Counted from the stretch's first letter, positions 51,601-60,901 are shown. The stretch is DNA of 64,000 nt from Amycolatopsis circi (GCF_003385235.1 NZ_PQIA01000035.1:1-64000); one strand, 5' to 3'. Program-made: numbers and translations. The notes: generated from the letters alone by a model not told the origin.

Positions 51601-51985
51601 TCGCGTCCACCGTAAAACGCGCTTTCGCGCCGCGGAGCAACGCAAAGAGCAAGGCGAACCCGTGCAGGCGCCGTAAAGGCGTTCGGCAATCGCTGAAGTT
51701 TCGGTCCGCACGGCGGCATCGGCTCAACCGATCGGCCGCATTCCTGGTTGGACAACAGAAGCCGTCCCACCACATGAGACGAAACGGCGAACGACTACGG
51801 GAGCCGCCGCACCGCGACCCGAGCCCGTCCAGAACCAAGCTCAGCAACCGCCAAGCCCCAGCCGAACCACGCGTCGCACCGAACCCGGCAACCACGCGAA
51901 CCCAAGCACCGCAAGCAGTCCGTGCAGACCAGCGTCGGCAAAGACGACGCTCAGCCCCGCGACCAGGACCCAGTACGAACCGGAC
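51601..51985. other. 385-base gap without recognisable gene
   Basis: The stretch between the metallo-hydrolase and SH3-like genes contains only frames with poor codon use. The second half is a C-rich, A-containing tract (many CCAAGC/CCGAAC repeats on the plus strand) that may simply be degenerate sequence. I see no tRNA-like, terminator or operator structure. Confidence 0.5.
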
Positions 51986-52297
51986 TCAGCACTTCGCCCC
52001 GGGAACCGGCGTCACGAAGCTGTCCGCAACCCACTTGCCGTCGGCGATCTTCCGGAACCCGTTCTGCACCATCGGCTGTGCGTCGAATTCCGCGCCGCGC
52101 AAGTACTTCCCGATGACTTTCCCGTTACCCGCGGCGGTTTCCCGCGCGTTGAGCACGTCCGCGGTCACCGAGACCTTGCAGCCGGTCGGGGATCCCTGCG
52201 CGTCGGCCTGGCCTTTCTGGCCGAACGCGTAGATGACCACGACCGCAGCGATGACGCCGATAATAATCAGTGTCTTCTTGGGCAAACCCAGAATCAC
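51986..52297 (-). CDS. Membrane-anchored SH3-like domain protein
   Basis: A 103-residue protein from a GTG at 52297. It has a short N terminus, one membrane helix (TLIIIGVIAAVVVIYAFG), then an extracytoplasmic bacterial SH3-type domain (KVSVTADVLNARETAAGNGK, VIGKYLRGAEF, WVADSFVTPV). Two cysteines flank the domain (TGCKV and the C-terminal GAKC) and could form a disulfide. Such domains usually bind cell-wall peptides. Confidence 0.8.
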   Translation of the reverse strand: MILGLPKKTLIIIGVIAAVVVIYAFGQKGQADAQGSPTGCKVSVTADVLNARETAAGNGKVIGKYLRGAEFDAQPMVQNGFRKIADGKWVADSFVTPVPGAKC

Positions 52298-52420
52298 GGC
52301 CGCTCCTCAGTCGCGAAAAACCCCTCGTCCAGAGTAGGCAGTCCGACCGGGCCCGGACAGCTTCCCGCCGCCATTCCACCCGGAGGTGCCAATCCTGTCA
52401 CCGACACAACACGAAGAGTG

Positions 52421-52469
52421 ACAAAAAAGAGAAGGGCACCTCGGAAGACTCCTCCGAGGTGCCCTTCTC
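52421..52469 (-). terminator. Intrinsic terminator of icd
   Basis: On the minus strand a perfect 17-bp stem (GAGAAGGGCACCTCGGA with its complement) and a 7-base loop are followed by TTTTTT. It lies 20 bases after the icd stop. Confidence 0.93.
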
Positions 52470-52488
52470 CCTAACGGCTAAAGAAAGA

Positions 52489-53712
52489 TCAGCCCTGCGC
52501 GATCTTCTTGGCCAGGTTCTCGTCCAGCGTCGCGAGGAAGTCCTCGGTCGTCTGCCATTCCTGGTCCTTGCCGACCAGCAGCGCGAGGTCCTTGGTCATC
52601 TTGCCGCCTTCGACGGTGTCGACGACGACCTGCTCCAGCTTGTTCGCGAAGCCGATCAGCTCCTGGTTGCCGTCCAGCTTGCCGCGGTGCTCGAGGCCCC
52701 GGGTCCACGCGTAGATCGAGGCGATCGGGTTCGTGGAGGTCGGCTTGCCCTGCTGGTGCTGGCGGTAGTGCCGGGTGACCGTGCCGTGCGCGGCCTCGGC
52801 CTCGACCGTCTTGCCGTCCGGCGTGCGCAGGACCGAGGTCATCAGGCCGAGCGAACCGAAGCCCTGCGCGACGGTGTCGGACTGGACGTCGCCGTCGTAG
52901 TTCTTGCACGCCCAGACGTAGCCGCCCTCCCACTTGAGCGACGCGGCGACCATGTCGTCGATCAGCCGGTGCTCGTAGGTGATGCCCTTGGCGTCGAAGT
53001 CGGCCTTGAACTCGGCCTCGAAGATGTCCTGGAACACGTCCTTGAACATGCCGTCGTAGGCCTTGAGGATGGTGTTCTTGGTCGACAGGTAGACCGGGTA
53101 CTCGCGGTCGAGGCCGTACTGCAGCGACGCGCGCGCGAAGTCCTCGATCGACTTGCGGAAGTTGTACATCCCCATCGCGACGCCGCCGCCCTCGGGGAAG
53201 TTCGCGACCTGGAACTCCATCGGCTCGGAGCCGTCTTCGGGGGTGTAGGTCATCGTCAGGGTGCCCGGGCCGGGGACCTTGAAGTTGGTGGCCTTGTACT
53301 GGTCGCCGTGCGCGTGGCGGCCGATGATGATCGGCTTGGTCCAGCCGGGCACCAGCCGCGGCACGTTCCGCATGACGATCGGCTCGCGGAAGATCACGCC
53401 GCCGAGGATGTTGCGGATGGTCCCGTTCGGGGACACCCACATCTTCTTGAGGCCGAACTCCTCCACGCGCGCCTCGTCGGGCGTGATCGTGGCGCACTTG
53501 ACGCCGACGCCGTGCTGCTTGATGGCGTTGGCGGCGTCGACCGTGATCTGGTCGTCGGTGCGGTCCCGCTCCTCGATGCCCAGGTCGTAGTAGTCCAGGT
53601 TGACGTCCAGGTACGGGTGGATCAGCTTGTCCTTGATGAACTGCCAAATGATGCGGGTCATCTCGTCGCCGTCGAGTTCGACAACGGTGCCCTGGACCTT
53701 GATCTTGGCCAT
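52489..53712 (-). CDS. icd: NADP-dependent isocitrate dehydrogenase
   Basis: The 407-residue enzyme oxidises isocitrate to 2-oxoglutarate in the TCA cycle. It belongs to the dimeric eukaryote-like subfamily [22 protein letters not shown] at the start, [56 protein letters not shown] (substrate loop), [13 protein letters not shown] and [20 protein letters not shown] (NADP site). The ATG at 53712 starts MAKIKVQG. It is the equivalent of icd1 (Rv3339c) by position. Confidence 0.97.
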   Translation of the reverse strand: MAKIKVQGTVVELDGDEMTRIIWQFIKDKLIHPYLDVNLDYYDLGIEERDRTDDQITVDAANAIKQHGVGVKCATITPDEARVEEFGLKKMWVSPNGTIRNILGGVIFREPIVMRNVPRLVPGWTKPIIIGRHAHGDQYKATNFKVPGPGTLTMTYTPEDGSEPMEFQVANFPEGGGVAMGMYNFRKSIEDFARASLQYGLDREYPVYLSTKNTILKAYDGMFKDVFQDIFEAEFKADFDAKGITYEHRLIDDMVAASLKWEGGYVWACKNYDGDVQSDTVAQGFGSLGLMTSVLRTPDGKTVEAEAAHGTVTRHYRQHQQGKPTSTNPIASIYAWTRGLEHRGKLDGNQELIGFANKLEQVVVDTVEGGKMTKDLALLVGKDQEWQTTEDFLATLDENLAKKIAQG

Positions 53713-53941
53713 GAGCAGCGGTGCTCCTTCCGCGGATCTTCGCGTTCGCTTCTTCGCTCTCCGATAGCGGTACAAGCGTACTGCTTAACAGAGCTGGATG
53801 GTTCCAGAAGTGGTCGGAATCAAGTCTCTACCACCCTTGACGCGGCTCTCCGACCGGGCACGATCCCGGCGCCCAGCCGAGGGGAACCGGACAAGCCCGG
53901 CGAGCATCCCATCGCATAACCACAGCCTGGAGGTCCTCGCC

Positions 53942-54418
53942 ATGTCGTACCCCGCGCCCTACCCAGCCCAACCGGCGACGGTCAGCCAGCCGGCCAGCCG
54001 CGCCGTCGCGCGCGTGCTGAGCGGACTGTGCGGCCTGGTGCTCACGCCCGTCGCGATCGGCGTGCTGGCTTACGGCGGCTACCGCCAGCAGACCCAGGTG
54101 TCCGCGACGTTCGCCGAACACGGCGACGGTCTCGGCATGACGCTGATGGTGGTCGGCGCGCTCCTGCTCGTCGGAGTGGCGGTGCTCGGCGCGTGGTCGT
54201 CGACCGGGCCGATCGTCGGCGGCCTGATCTGGGGCGTGCTGCCCGGGGTGGCCACGCTCGTGTCGCCGCGGACCGGAATCGACCTGCTGCGCCTGCTGCC
54301 CGCCGACGAGCTGGCGGCCGGATTCGGCGGCTGGCTGGTGTCCGGCGCGCTGCTCGGCACCGGATTCCTGCTGGTCGGCGCGGGTTTGGCGACGACGCTC
54401 GCGCGCCGGCGCAGGTAG
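53942..54418 (+). CDS. Small integral membrane protein of unknown function
   Basis: The 158-residue product starts at an ATG after TGGAGGTCC. It has a Pro/Tyr/Ala-rich cytosolic N terminus (SYPAPYPAQPATVSQP) and four membrane helices (VLSGLCGLVLTPVAIGVLAY, GMTLMVVGALLLVGVAVLGA, IVGGLIWGVLPGVATLV, GGWLVSGALLGTGFLLVGAG), ending in RRRR. I do not recognise the family. Confidence 0.75.
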   Translation: MSYPAPYPAQPATVSQPASRAVARVLSGLCGLVLTPVAIGVLAYGGYRQQTQVSATFAEHGDGLGMTLMVVGALLLVGVAVLGAWSSTGPIVGGLIWGVLPGVATLVSPRTGIDLLRLLPADELAAGFGGWLVSGALLGTGFLLVGAGLATTLARRRR

Positions 54419-54455
54419 CGGCAGGACGGCGCGGGCCCGGTGAGACTATTTGCAG

Positions 54456-54821
54456 ATGGGATTGTTCACCGTAGCCGAGGCCCGCACCGAACTCGCCCGG
54501 CTGCTTCCCGTTCTCGCCGAACTGATCCGGGTCCGCGCCGACGCCGCCGAACTCGCCGCGTCCCTGCGTCCGGGCGGGCGGGACACCAGCCTCGGCGGCC
54601 TGCCGGAGTGGAAGGCCGCCCAAGCCAGGCTGGACGACCTGATGACCGCGATCCAGGCGACCGGGGCCGAGCTGAAGGGCTTCGCCCCGCTGCTGGTGGA
54701 CTTCCCGGCCTCGCTGGACGGCGACGACGTGCTGCTGTGCTGGCTCGAGGGCGACCGTGAGCTGACCTGGTACCACCGGGCCGACCTCGGTTTCGCCGGC
54801 CGTCGCCGATTGCCCGGATAA
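54456..54821 (+). CDS. DUF2203 family protein
   Basis: A 121-residue protein starting MGLFTVAEARTELARLLPVL. The helical first half and the segment TGAELKGFAPLLVDFPASLD, followed by VLLCWLEGDRELTWYHRADL, match DUF2203, in which a C-terminal CW...E..I..WH pattern is typical. A TTG two codons upstream is an alternative start. It is cytosolic and of unknown function. Confidence 0.85.
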   Translation: MGLFTVAEARTELARLLPVLAELIRVRADAAELAASLRPGGRDTSLGGLPEWKAAQARLDDLMTAIQATGAELKGFAPLLVDFPASLDGDDVLLCWLEGDRELTWYHRADLGFAGRRRLPG

Positions 54822-54850
54822 TCACTGGTCAAGCCCACTACGGTGGCTAG

Positions 54851-55450
54851 GTGAGCACACTTTTCGACGCCGACGCGGCAGCATACGACGAGGACACCTT
54901 CCACCCGTACGTGGCCGAGCAGCTGATCGGCGGCCTGGCCCCCAAGCCCAACCTCTTGGTCGACGTCGCCGCGGGCACCGGCGCGGCCGCCTTCTCGGCG
55001 CTGCGCCTTGACCCGGCCGCGGTGTTCGCGATCGACCTTTCCCCCGCGATGATCGAGATCGCCCGAGCCAAGGCCGCCGACCGCGACCCGGACGGCCGGA
55101 TCTCCTGGCACGTCGGATCCGCGGTCCCGCTGCCGCTCGGCGACGGCGAGGCCGACGCGGTCGTCTGCGCGTCCGCGCTGCACTTCCTGGGCGCGCGCGC
55201 CTTGGCCGACTGGCGGCGCGTGCTGCGTCCCGGCGGCAAGCTGGCGTTCAGCATGGTGTCGTCGGAACGCTTCAAGCCGACCGGCAAGTTCGCCAACGTG
55301 TTCCCGCGAGACCTGCGCGTCCCGGGCACCCTCGACGAAGCCGCCGCGCTGGCCACCGACGCCGGCTTCAGCTCGGCGACGGCACAGCACGTGACGCTCG
55401 ATCAGGGCGACCGGGTACGGCAGGTTTTCGCGGTGTTCGCGGAGGTTTAG
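54851..55450 (+). CDS. Class I SAM-dependent methyltransferase
   Basis: A 199-residue methyltransferase from a GTG at 54851. SAM-binding motif I is LLVDVAAGTGAAAFSALRLD, strand 2 is VFAIDLSPAMIEIARAKA, then GEADAVVCASALHFLGA and WRRVLRPGGKLAFSMVSS. It is shorter than most members and the substrate is unknown. Its end overlaps the converging secreted-protein gene by 4 bases. Confidence 0.87.
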   Translation: MSTLFDADAAAYDEDTFHPYVAEQLIGGLAPKPNLLVDVAAGTGAAAFSALRLDPAAVFAIDLSPAMIEIARAKAADRDPDGRISWHVGSAVPLPLGDGEADAVVCASALHFLGARALADWRRVLRPGGKLAFSMVSSERFKPTGKFANVFPRDLRVPGTLDEAAALATDAGFSSATAQHVTLDQGDRVRQVFAVFAEV

Positions 55451-55953
55451 CGGTGGAAGTGCGCCTCGCCGCGAGTAGCGGCGGTGGAGGTGCAGTGCAG
55501 GACGAAGGCGACGTCGAGGTCAGTCACCGCACCGTCGGCCGCACGGGCGAGGCGGGTCACGGTGAAGTCGGCGGTCGAACCCGGCTCGGCGCAGGCGCCC
55601 GTGCCGCCCGCCCTGGTGCCACGAAACGCGATGAAGCCAGGCGTCGCGAGCTGCGGCGAATTCTGCTGCCGGACAGCGGCGTTCGAGTAGGTTCCCTCGT
55701 GCAGCTGCTGTCCGGCGGGCGCGCTGAGTTCGAGCCGGGCCCAATCCCAGCCGTCAGCCGATTCGGCGTGCACCTTCACCGCGTCGCCGTACTCCCACAC
55801 GTCCACCTGGCCGGTGCCCCACGAAGCACTGCCTTCGAACGGGTACGCGCCGACGTCCGAGGTGTAGCTGAATCCGACCGGGTCGGCGTGCGCGACCGAT
55901 GCCGTTCCGCACGCGATGCCCGCCGCGGCGACGACCGCCAAGATTCTTCGCAT
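55447..55953 (-). CDS. Secreted protein of unknown function
   Basis: A 168-residue protein with a signal peptide (MRRILAVVAAAGIACGTASV, AHA cleavage). The mature chain looks like a beta-sandwich (ARLELSAPAGQQLHEGTYSN, FIAFRGTRAGG, DFTVTRLARAADGAVTDLDV) with two cysteines. It starts at the ATG at 55953 after GAGGGAAATC. The family is not recognised. Confidence 0.78.
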   Translation of the reverse strand: MRRILAVVAAAGIACGTASVAHADPVGFSYTSDVGAYPFEGSASWGTGQVDVWEYGDAVKVHAESADGWDWARLELSAPAGQQLHEGTYSNAAVRQQNSPQLATPGFIAFRGTRAGGTGACAEPGSTADFTVTRLARAADGAVTDLDVAFVLHCTSTAATRGEAHFHR

Positions 55954-56021
55954 GATTTCCCTCCCCTGGGTTGCTGCCGATCTTGGCAGGATTCCCAGTG
56001 CCGCGGCGAAAAATCCCCCAT

Positions 56022-56435
56022 TCAGCCGTGCAGCTGAGCGCCCTTGAGGATCTTGTCCACCGCGTTCTTCGGCCCGTGCACAGCCATCCCCGCCAACGCC
56101 AGTTTCTCCCGCGACACCGCCCGCACCGCCGCGCGATTGTCGACGTCATTGCCGGTCTGGAACAGTTCGTCGGTGAAGATCGAGAACCGCAGACCTCGCG
56201 TGAACGCGCGGTTGTGTGCCGATGCGAGCGTCTCGGCGGAACCCGCGAACACGAGTACCGGCTGGCGGAACATCGGCAGGTACTCGGCGTCGTCGGCGTC
56301 GAGGTAGGGCTCGCCGATCAGTTCGGGCGTCGTGTGGGCCACGCCGCTCACCAGGAACGCCGTGACGTTCAGCCGTTGCCACGAGGCCAGGTCGTCCCGC
56401 AGCAGCACGGCGATCTTCGTGTCGAATCGGTTCAT
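56022..56435 (-). CDS. DUF2000 family protein
   Basis: A 137-residue protein (MNRFDTKIAVLLRDDLASWQ) with the DUF2000 features KLNVTAFLVSG-like QRLNVTAFLVSGVAHTTPEL, QPVLVFAGSAETL and FTRGLRFSIFTDELFQTGND. The fold is peptidyl-tRNA hydrolase-like. The gene is divergent from the AraC-type regulator at 56486 with a 50-base gap, so regulator and target are probably linked. Confidence 0.85.
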   Translation of the reverse strand: MNRFDTKIAVLLRDDLASWQRLNVTAFLVSGVAHTTPELIGEPYLDADDAEYLPMFRQPVLVFAGSAETLASAHNRAFTRGLRFSIFTDELFQTGNDVDNRAAVRAVSREKLALAGMAVHGPKNAVDKILKGAQLHG

Positions 56436-56485
56436 GCGGGACAGCATCGGCTCGGCGCCGCGCGTGGGTCTTGTACGTTTTGAAC

Positions 56486-57247
56486 ATGACGGTGTCGGCC
56501 TGGCGTCCTTCGGTGCCGGGAATCGCCGAGGCGTTCCACGCCCGGTTCACCGATCACGCGTACCCCGCGCACACGCACGACACCTGGACACTGCTGATCG
56601 TCGACGACGGCGCGATCAGCTACGACCTCGACCGGCACCACCACGGCGCACTCGGCACGGCCGTCACGTTGCTGCCACCGAACGTCGCGCACGACGGTCG
56701 CGCCGCGACCAGCCAGGGCTTCCGCAAACGCGTGCTCTACCTCGACGCCGACGTGCTCGGCGAGGACCTGATCGGAGCCGCGGTCGATCAGCCGAGCCTG
56801 CCGGATCCGTTGCTGCGCACCAGAATCCACCAGCTGCACCAGGCGCTCGCCGAACCGCTGGAAGCCGAAAGCCGCCTCGCTTTGGTCGCCCAGCGACTGC
56901 GCCTGCACCTCGGCCGCCCGACCATCGCGCCACCCGACCGCAGCCTGGCCGACGACCTGCGCGACCTCCTGGACGAACGCCTCCCCGATGCGCTGACGCT
57001 GGCCGACGCCTCCGAAGCGCTAGGCGCGCATCCCGTCCACCTCGTCCGCGCCTTCGGCCGCCGCTTCGGACTGCCGCCGCACCGATACGTCACCGGCCGC
57101 CGCGTCGACCACGCCCGCCGCCTCCTGCTCGACGGCACCCCGCCCGCGTCCGTCGCCGCGACCGCCGGATTCACCGACCAGGCACACCTGACCCGCCACT
57201 TCCGCCGCTACCTGGGCACCACCCCAGCCCGCTTCGCACGCGGCTGA
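56486..57247 (+). CDS. AraC-family transcriptional regulator
   Basis: A 253-residue regulator from ATG 56486. The N-terminal cupin (AYPAHTHDTWTLLIVDDGAI, LPPNVAHDGRAAT) senses a ligand. The C-terminal double helix-turn-helix is LTLADASEALGAHPVHLVRA and ASVAATAGFTDQAHLTRHFR followed by RYLGTTPARFARG. It probably controls the divergent DUF2000 gene. Confidence 0.93.
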   Translation: MTVSAWRPSVPGIAEAFHARFTDHAYPAHTHDTWTLLIVDDGAISYDLDRHHHGALGTAVTLLPPNVAHDGRAATSQGFRKRVLYLDADVLGEDLIGAAVDQPSLPDPLLRTRIHQLHQALAEPLEAESRLALVAQRLRLHLGRPTIAPPDRSLADDLRDLLDERLPDALTLADASEALGAHPVHLVRAFGRRFGLPPHRYVTGRRVDHARRLLLDGTPPASVAATAGFTDQAHLTRHFRRYLGTTPARFARG

Positions 57248-57274
57248 CCGGGCGGTTTGTGCGAAGATGACCCC

Positions 57275-57856
57275 ATGCTGCGCGAACTGCACCTGACCGG
57301 CGACCCGGCGGCCGACAAGCTGCTCAACGACGACCCGTTCGCCCTGCTCACCGGGATGCTCCTGGACCAGCAGTACCCGATGGAGCACGCCTTCGCGGGC
57401 CCGCGGAAGATCGCCGACCGGATGGACGGCTTCGACCTCGCCAAGATCGCCGCGACGGACGTCGACAAGTTCGTAGAGATGTGCGTGGTCCCGCCCGCGA
57501 TCCACCGCTACGGCGGCTCGATGGCCCGTCGCGTGCACGCGCTCGCGCTGCACATCATCGAGAACTACGACGGCCGCACCGAAGGCATCTGGCTCGACGG
57601 CCGCCCCAGGCCGGACGGCGAGGAAGTGCTGAAGCGACTCAAGGCGCTGCCCGGTTTCGGCGAGCAGAAGGCGAAGATTTTCCTGGCGCTGCTGGGCAAA
57701 CAGCGCGGGGTAGCCCCGAAGGGCTGGCGCGAAGCCGCAGGCGCATACGGCGACCGCGGCTCCCGTCGGTCCATCGCGGACGTGACGGACGCCAAGACGC
57801 TCGGTGAGGTGCGCGCGTTCAAGAAGGCCGCGAAGGCCGCCGCCAAGGCGAACTGA
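57275..57856 (+). CDS. HhH-GPD-type base excision repair protein
   Basis: A 193-residue protein. FALLTGMLLDQQYPMEHAFA and the helix-hairpin-helix LPGFGEQKAKIFLALLGKQR are the HhH-GPD signatures, though it lacks the iron-sulfur cysteines of endonuclease III. Actinobacteria annotate this short form as 'HhH-GPD-type base excision DNA repair protein'. The C terminus is Lys/Ala-rich. The ATG at 57275 is preferred over the upstream GTG at 57257 because MLRELHLTGDP is the conserved beginning. Confidence 0.88.
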   Translation: MLRELHLTGDPAADKLLNDDPFALLTGMLLDQQYPMEHAFAGPRKIADRMDGFDLAKIAATDVDKFVEMCVVPPAIHRYGGSMARRVHALALHIIENYDGRTEGIWLDGRPRPDGEEVLKRLKALPGFGEQKAKIFLALLGKQRGVAPKGWREAAGAYGDRGSRRSIADVTDAKTLGEVRAFKKAAKAAAKAN

Positions 57857-57957
57857 CTCATCCCCGTGCGAACACACAGACTTGAGCCACCCGGCAACCG
57901 AGCAAACCGATACAGTGGGTCATGTAGAGGACGAATCCACATCATGAAGGAGGGGCC

Positions 57958-58608
57958 GTGGTCGACAAGTTCACCGATCCGCTGCTGACTCCTAAAGCCG
58001 TGGCTCGGCATCTACAGATTCCTCGATCCACTATGTACGGCTGGCTCGGCGAGCAGGCTGACGGCGCGCCGTTGGTCCACCGAGTCGAGCCAGAGCGGCA
58101 TGGCAGGCCTTCAGTGCCGTTTGTCGCTGTGATCGAAGCGTACGTGCTTCGGGCTCTGCGAGATCTCGGCCTGACCAAGCGAAAGATCCGTGACGCTGCG
58201 GCCGAAGTTCGGCGGTCTTTTCACACGCCCTACGCGCTGGCGACGAAGCAGATCGCGACCGACGGCGTGGACATCTTCCTCCACTACGCGGACGGCGATC
58301 TCGCGCGCGTCGGGGACGGCCAACGTCCGTTCCGCGAGATCATCAACGACTACCTGCATTTCATTGAATGGGACGCGGCAGACGGTTTCGCCGGAAGCCT
58401 GCGCCTCCGGCAATACCCGGATCTGGCACCAGTAGTGATCGACCCCCGGTTCGGATGGGGAACACCCGTTGTCGAGTCGACGAAGGTGCCAGTCGACGCC
58501 GTTGTCGATCTCTGGCTGGCTGGCGAGTCCTTCACCGACGTCGCTTACGAATACGGTCTCACTTCGGAACAGGTCGAAGAGATCTGCAGAGTAGGCCGTG
58601 CCGCCTGA
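57958..58608 (+). CDS. Antitoxin-like protein with HTH and DUF433 domain
   Basis: A 216-residue protein from a GTG preceded by the strong site AAGGAGGGG. The N terminus holds a helix-turn-helix-like LTPKAVARHLQIPRSTMYGW. The C terminus has the DUF433 pattern (VIDPRFGWGTPVVESTKVPV, VVDLWLAGESFTDVAYEYGL, TSEQVEEICR). DUF433 proteins act as antitoxins to PIN-like toxins in many bacteria. The next gene, a PIN-like toxin candidate, overlaps it by 11 bases. Third codon positions are less GC-rich than in neighbouring core genes, as expected for a mobile toxin-antitoxin module. Confidence 0.85.
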   Translation: MVDKFTDPLLTPKAVARHLQIPRSTMYGWLGEQADGAPLVHRVEPERHGRPSVPFVAVIEAYVLRALRDLGLTKRKIRDAAAEVRRSFHTPYALATKQIATDGVDIFLHYADGDLARVGDGQRPFREIINDYLHFIEWDAADGFAGSLRLRQYPDLAPVVIDPRFGWGTPVVESTKVPVDAVVDLWLAGESFTDVAYEYGLTSEQVEEICRVGRAA

Positions 58609-58984
58609 GTTTTTCCTTGATCGCGGGTTGGGGCGACGGTTGGCCGAAGAGCTGACTGACCTGGGCTGGATTGTGCACCGAGCTGCCGCGCACTTTCCGA
58701 ACGACGCCCAGCACGTCGCGGACGAGGACTGGCTGGACTATGGCCTGGCCCGAGGCTGGTCGCCATTGTGCAAGGACGGCCGAATCAAGGGTCGGGACTC
58801 GGAACGCGCACCGTTGGAAAAGTACGGCGGAGTTCTCTTCTATCTCGACAACCAGCGCCTCAGGGTCGATGACATGGTGGCGCGTTTCGAGCAGCATCGG
58901 CAGGCGATCTACCGAGCCGTCGCACGAGGCGGCCCCCATGCGTACGCAGTTGGCGCGCAGAGGCTTCGCGCAACCTGGCCGTGA
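58598..58984 (+). CDS. PIN-like domain toxin candidate
   Basis: A 128-residue protein starting at a GTG inside the DUF433 gene. It opens FFLDRGLGRRLAEELTDLGW and has HVADEDWLDYGLARGWSPLC and KDGRIKGRDSERAPLEKYGG. This matches the PIN-like VapC45-type domain, with acidic residues at D8, D44-E45-D46 and D60 as candidate metal ligands. PIN-domain toxins are RNases. The 11-base overlap with the DUF433 gene is typical of type II toxin-antitoxin operons. Confidence 0.8.
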   Translation: MPPEFFLDRGLGRRLAEELTDLGWIVHRAAAHFPNDAQHVADEDWLDYGLARGWSPLCKDGRIKGRDSERAPLEKYGGVLFYLDNQRLRVDDMVARFEQHRQAIYRAVARGGPHAYAVGAQRLRATWP

Positions 58985-59011
58985 ACTGCATGACGAACTG
59001 ACTCAGCCTCG

Positions 59012-59055
59012 TCGCGAGTGCCTATCCCAGTTAGAACCGGGACAAACACTCACGA
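59012..59055. repeat. Family A palindrome, copy 7 (degenerate)
   Basis: The 21-base arms have five mismatches, mostly transitions, around an AG loop. It lies between the toxin candidate and the converging spermidine synthase-like gene, whose stop (TGA, minus, 59050-59052) it supplies. Confidence 0.85.
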
Positions 59056-59697
59056 GCCCCGCGCGAACCAGACCACGTCCGGTTCCCCGCGCGGCACCGG
59101 AATCTCCACCACGTCCACCTCGGTGAACCGCTCCCCCAGCCGAGCCGTGAACCCCGGTGCCGCGCCCGCGCTCCACACCGCCAGCACCCCGCCCGGACGC
59201 AGCAGCTGAGACAGTCGATCCAAGCCGGAAGCCGCGTACAGCGACGCATTCCCCTCGGTGACCGTCCACTCTGGACCGTTGTCGATGTCCACGCACAGCG
59301 CGTCGAACGTCTCGCCGGTCGTCCGCAGCCACTCCAGCAGATCCGCCTCGACCACCGTCACCCGCGGATCATCCAAGGCCCCGCCGTGCACCTCGCGCAG
59401 CGGACCGGTGCGGTTCCAGGCGATCACCGCCGGTTCGCGTTCCACCACGACCACTGAGCCGACCGCGGAGTGGTCCAGCGCGGCGCGCAGCGAGAATCCG
59501 ACGCCGAGGCCGCCGATCAGCACTCGCGCGCCGGGGGCGAGCCGGTCGGCCGCTCCGGTCACGAGCTGCCGTTCCGACTCGCCGTTTCGGGTGTCCATCA
59601 GGAACATCCCGTTTTCGATCACCTCGAACTCGGCGCCGTCGCGCCGCAGCACCAGTTCTCCGCCGCGCCCGGGCACGGTTTCCAGTACCTCTGCCAC
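59050..59697 (-). CDS. Spermidine synthase-like methyltransferase-fold protein
   Basis: A 215-residue protein of the spermidine/spermine synthase fold. RVLIGGLGVGFSLRAALDHS is the nucleotide-binding loop, followed by SVVVVEREPAVIAWNRTGPL (acidic strand end) and TFDALCVDIDNGPEWTVTEG, then LLRPGGVLAVWSAGAAPGFT. The aminopropyl-transfer aspartates of true SpeE are not obvious, so it may be only SpeE-like, as are many actinobacterial paralogues. I chose the GTG at 59697, though the frame is open upstream. It ends in Ser-stop in a family A palindrome. Confidence 0.85.
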   Translation of the reverse strand: MAEVLETVPGRGGELVLRRDGAEFEVIENGMFLMDTRNGESERQLVTGAADRLAPGARVLIGGLGVGFSLRAALDHSAVGSVVVVEREPAVIAWNRTGPLREVHGGALDDPRVTVVEADLLEWLRTTGETFDALCVDIDNGPEWTVTEGNASLYAASGLDRLSQLLRPGGVLAVWSAGAAPGFTARLGERFTEVDVVEIPVPRGEPDVVWFARGS

Positions 59698-59710
59698 GCC
59701 GCGCAGCTTC

Positions 59711-60901
59711 TCAGACCGCGACCTCCTCGCGGACCTCAACCCGCTTCCGCGCGCCCCAGAAGAACACGACCACCAGCGCCGCCGCGGCAGCGAGGATCGC
59801 GGCGATCTCCGGCAGGACAGTCGCCCCGGCCGAGGTCAGCACCGCGCCGCCGACGATTCCGGACAGCCCGACGCCCAGGTAGATCGCCGACGCGTTGAGC
59901 GACAGCGCGAGACCGGCGTGCCCCGGCGACAGCTCGATGAGCCGATGCTGCACCGGCGGACTGAACGACCAGTTCGCCACGCCCCACACGAACAACGTGA
60001 TCCCGGCCCCGACGACGGTCGTCGCGGTGAACGGCAGCAGCACCATCACGGCGGTGAACCCGGCGAGGATGATCAGCAGCGGCTTGCGCGGGCCCCACCG
60101 GTCGGCCGCGCGGCCGCCGGCGAAGTTGCCGATCGCACCGCCGATGCCGTAGCAGAACAGCAGCACCGTGACCGTCCCGCCGGAAACCCCGGCCGTGGCG
60201 GACAGGACCGGCGACACCAGCGTGTAGACCATGAACGCGGCGAGGCAGGCGAGCGTGGTGGTGACGAGCAGCGCGACGATCCGTTTGTCCCGTGCGATCG
60301 CGAACCGCTCGGCGAGCCCGACCGCCGGCGGCGGCGCGACCTTCGGCAACGCGACCCGCACTCCGAGCGCGCCCAGTGCCGAGAGGATGCCGACGAACAG
60401 GAACGCGCCTTCGTAGCCGAACTGCTGGGAGATCACGCTGCCCAGCGGAACGCCGAAGATCAGCGCGATGGTGAGCCCCCCGAACACCAGCGAAACGGCT
60501 CGGCCGCGACGTTCTGGCGTAGTCAATTCCGCGGCGACGGCAGTGGCGGCCGGGGTGTAGACGGCGGCCCCGATCGCTGTGACGACCCGCGCGATCAGCA
60601 GCGTGGTGTACCCCGGCGCGACGGCTGCGAAGACGTTCCCGACCGCCGCCACCGCGAGCGCGGCGACCAGCAGCGTCCGCCGTTCCCACCTTCCGGTGGC
60701 GGCGGCGAACAACGGCGAGCCCACCGCGTACGCGATGGCGAATGAGGTGACGAGCTGCGCCGCGGCAGTCGCGGAGATGTGCAGCTCGGACGTCAGCGCC
60801 GGCAGCAGCCCGGCCACGATGTAGCCGCTGGTGCCGACGCCGAAAGCCCCGAACGCGAGCACCGAGTTCCGGGCCGCCGCCGAGGACGAGACGCTGGACA
60901 T
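59711..60901 (-). CDS. MFS transporter (DHA1-like efflux type)
   Basis: A 396-residue, 12-helix carrier starting VLAFGAFGVGTSGYIVAGLL. The RRGRAVSLVFGGLTIALIFG motif and the second-half GGRAADRWGPRKPLLI are those of drug:H+ antiporter-1 proteins such as AraJ/Cmx-like pumps. The ATG at 60901 follows TTGGGGGGAC. It is divergent from an ArsR-family gene and shares a gap with direct-repeat operators. Confidence 0.92.
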   Translation of the reverse strand: MSSVSSSAAARNSVLAFGAFGVGTSGYIVAGLLPALTSELHISATAAAQLVTSFAIAYAVGSPLFAAATGRWERRTLLVAALAVAAVGNVFAAVAPGYTTLLIARVVTAIGAAVYTPAATAVAAELTTPERRGRAVSLVFGGLTIALIFGVPLGSVISQQFGYEGAFLFVGILSALGALGVRVALPKVAPPPAVGLAERFAIARDKRIVALLVTTTLACLAAFMVYTLVSPVLSATAGVSGGTVTVLLFCYGIGGAIGNFAGGRAADRWGPRKPLLIILAGFTAVMVLLPFTATTVVGAGITLFVWGVANWSFSPPVQHRLIELSPGHAGLALSLNASAIYLGVGLSGIVGGAVLTSAGATVLPEIAAILAAAAALVVVFFWGARKRVEVREEVAV

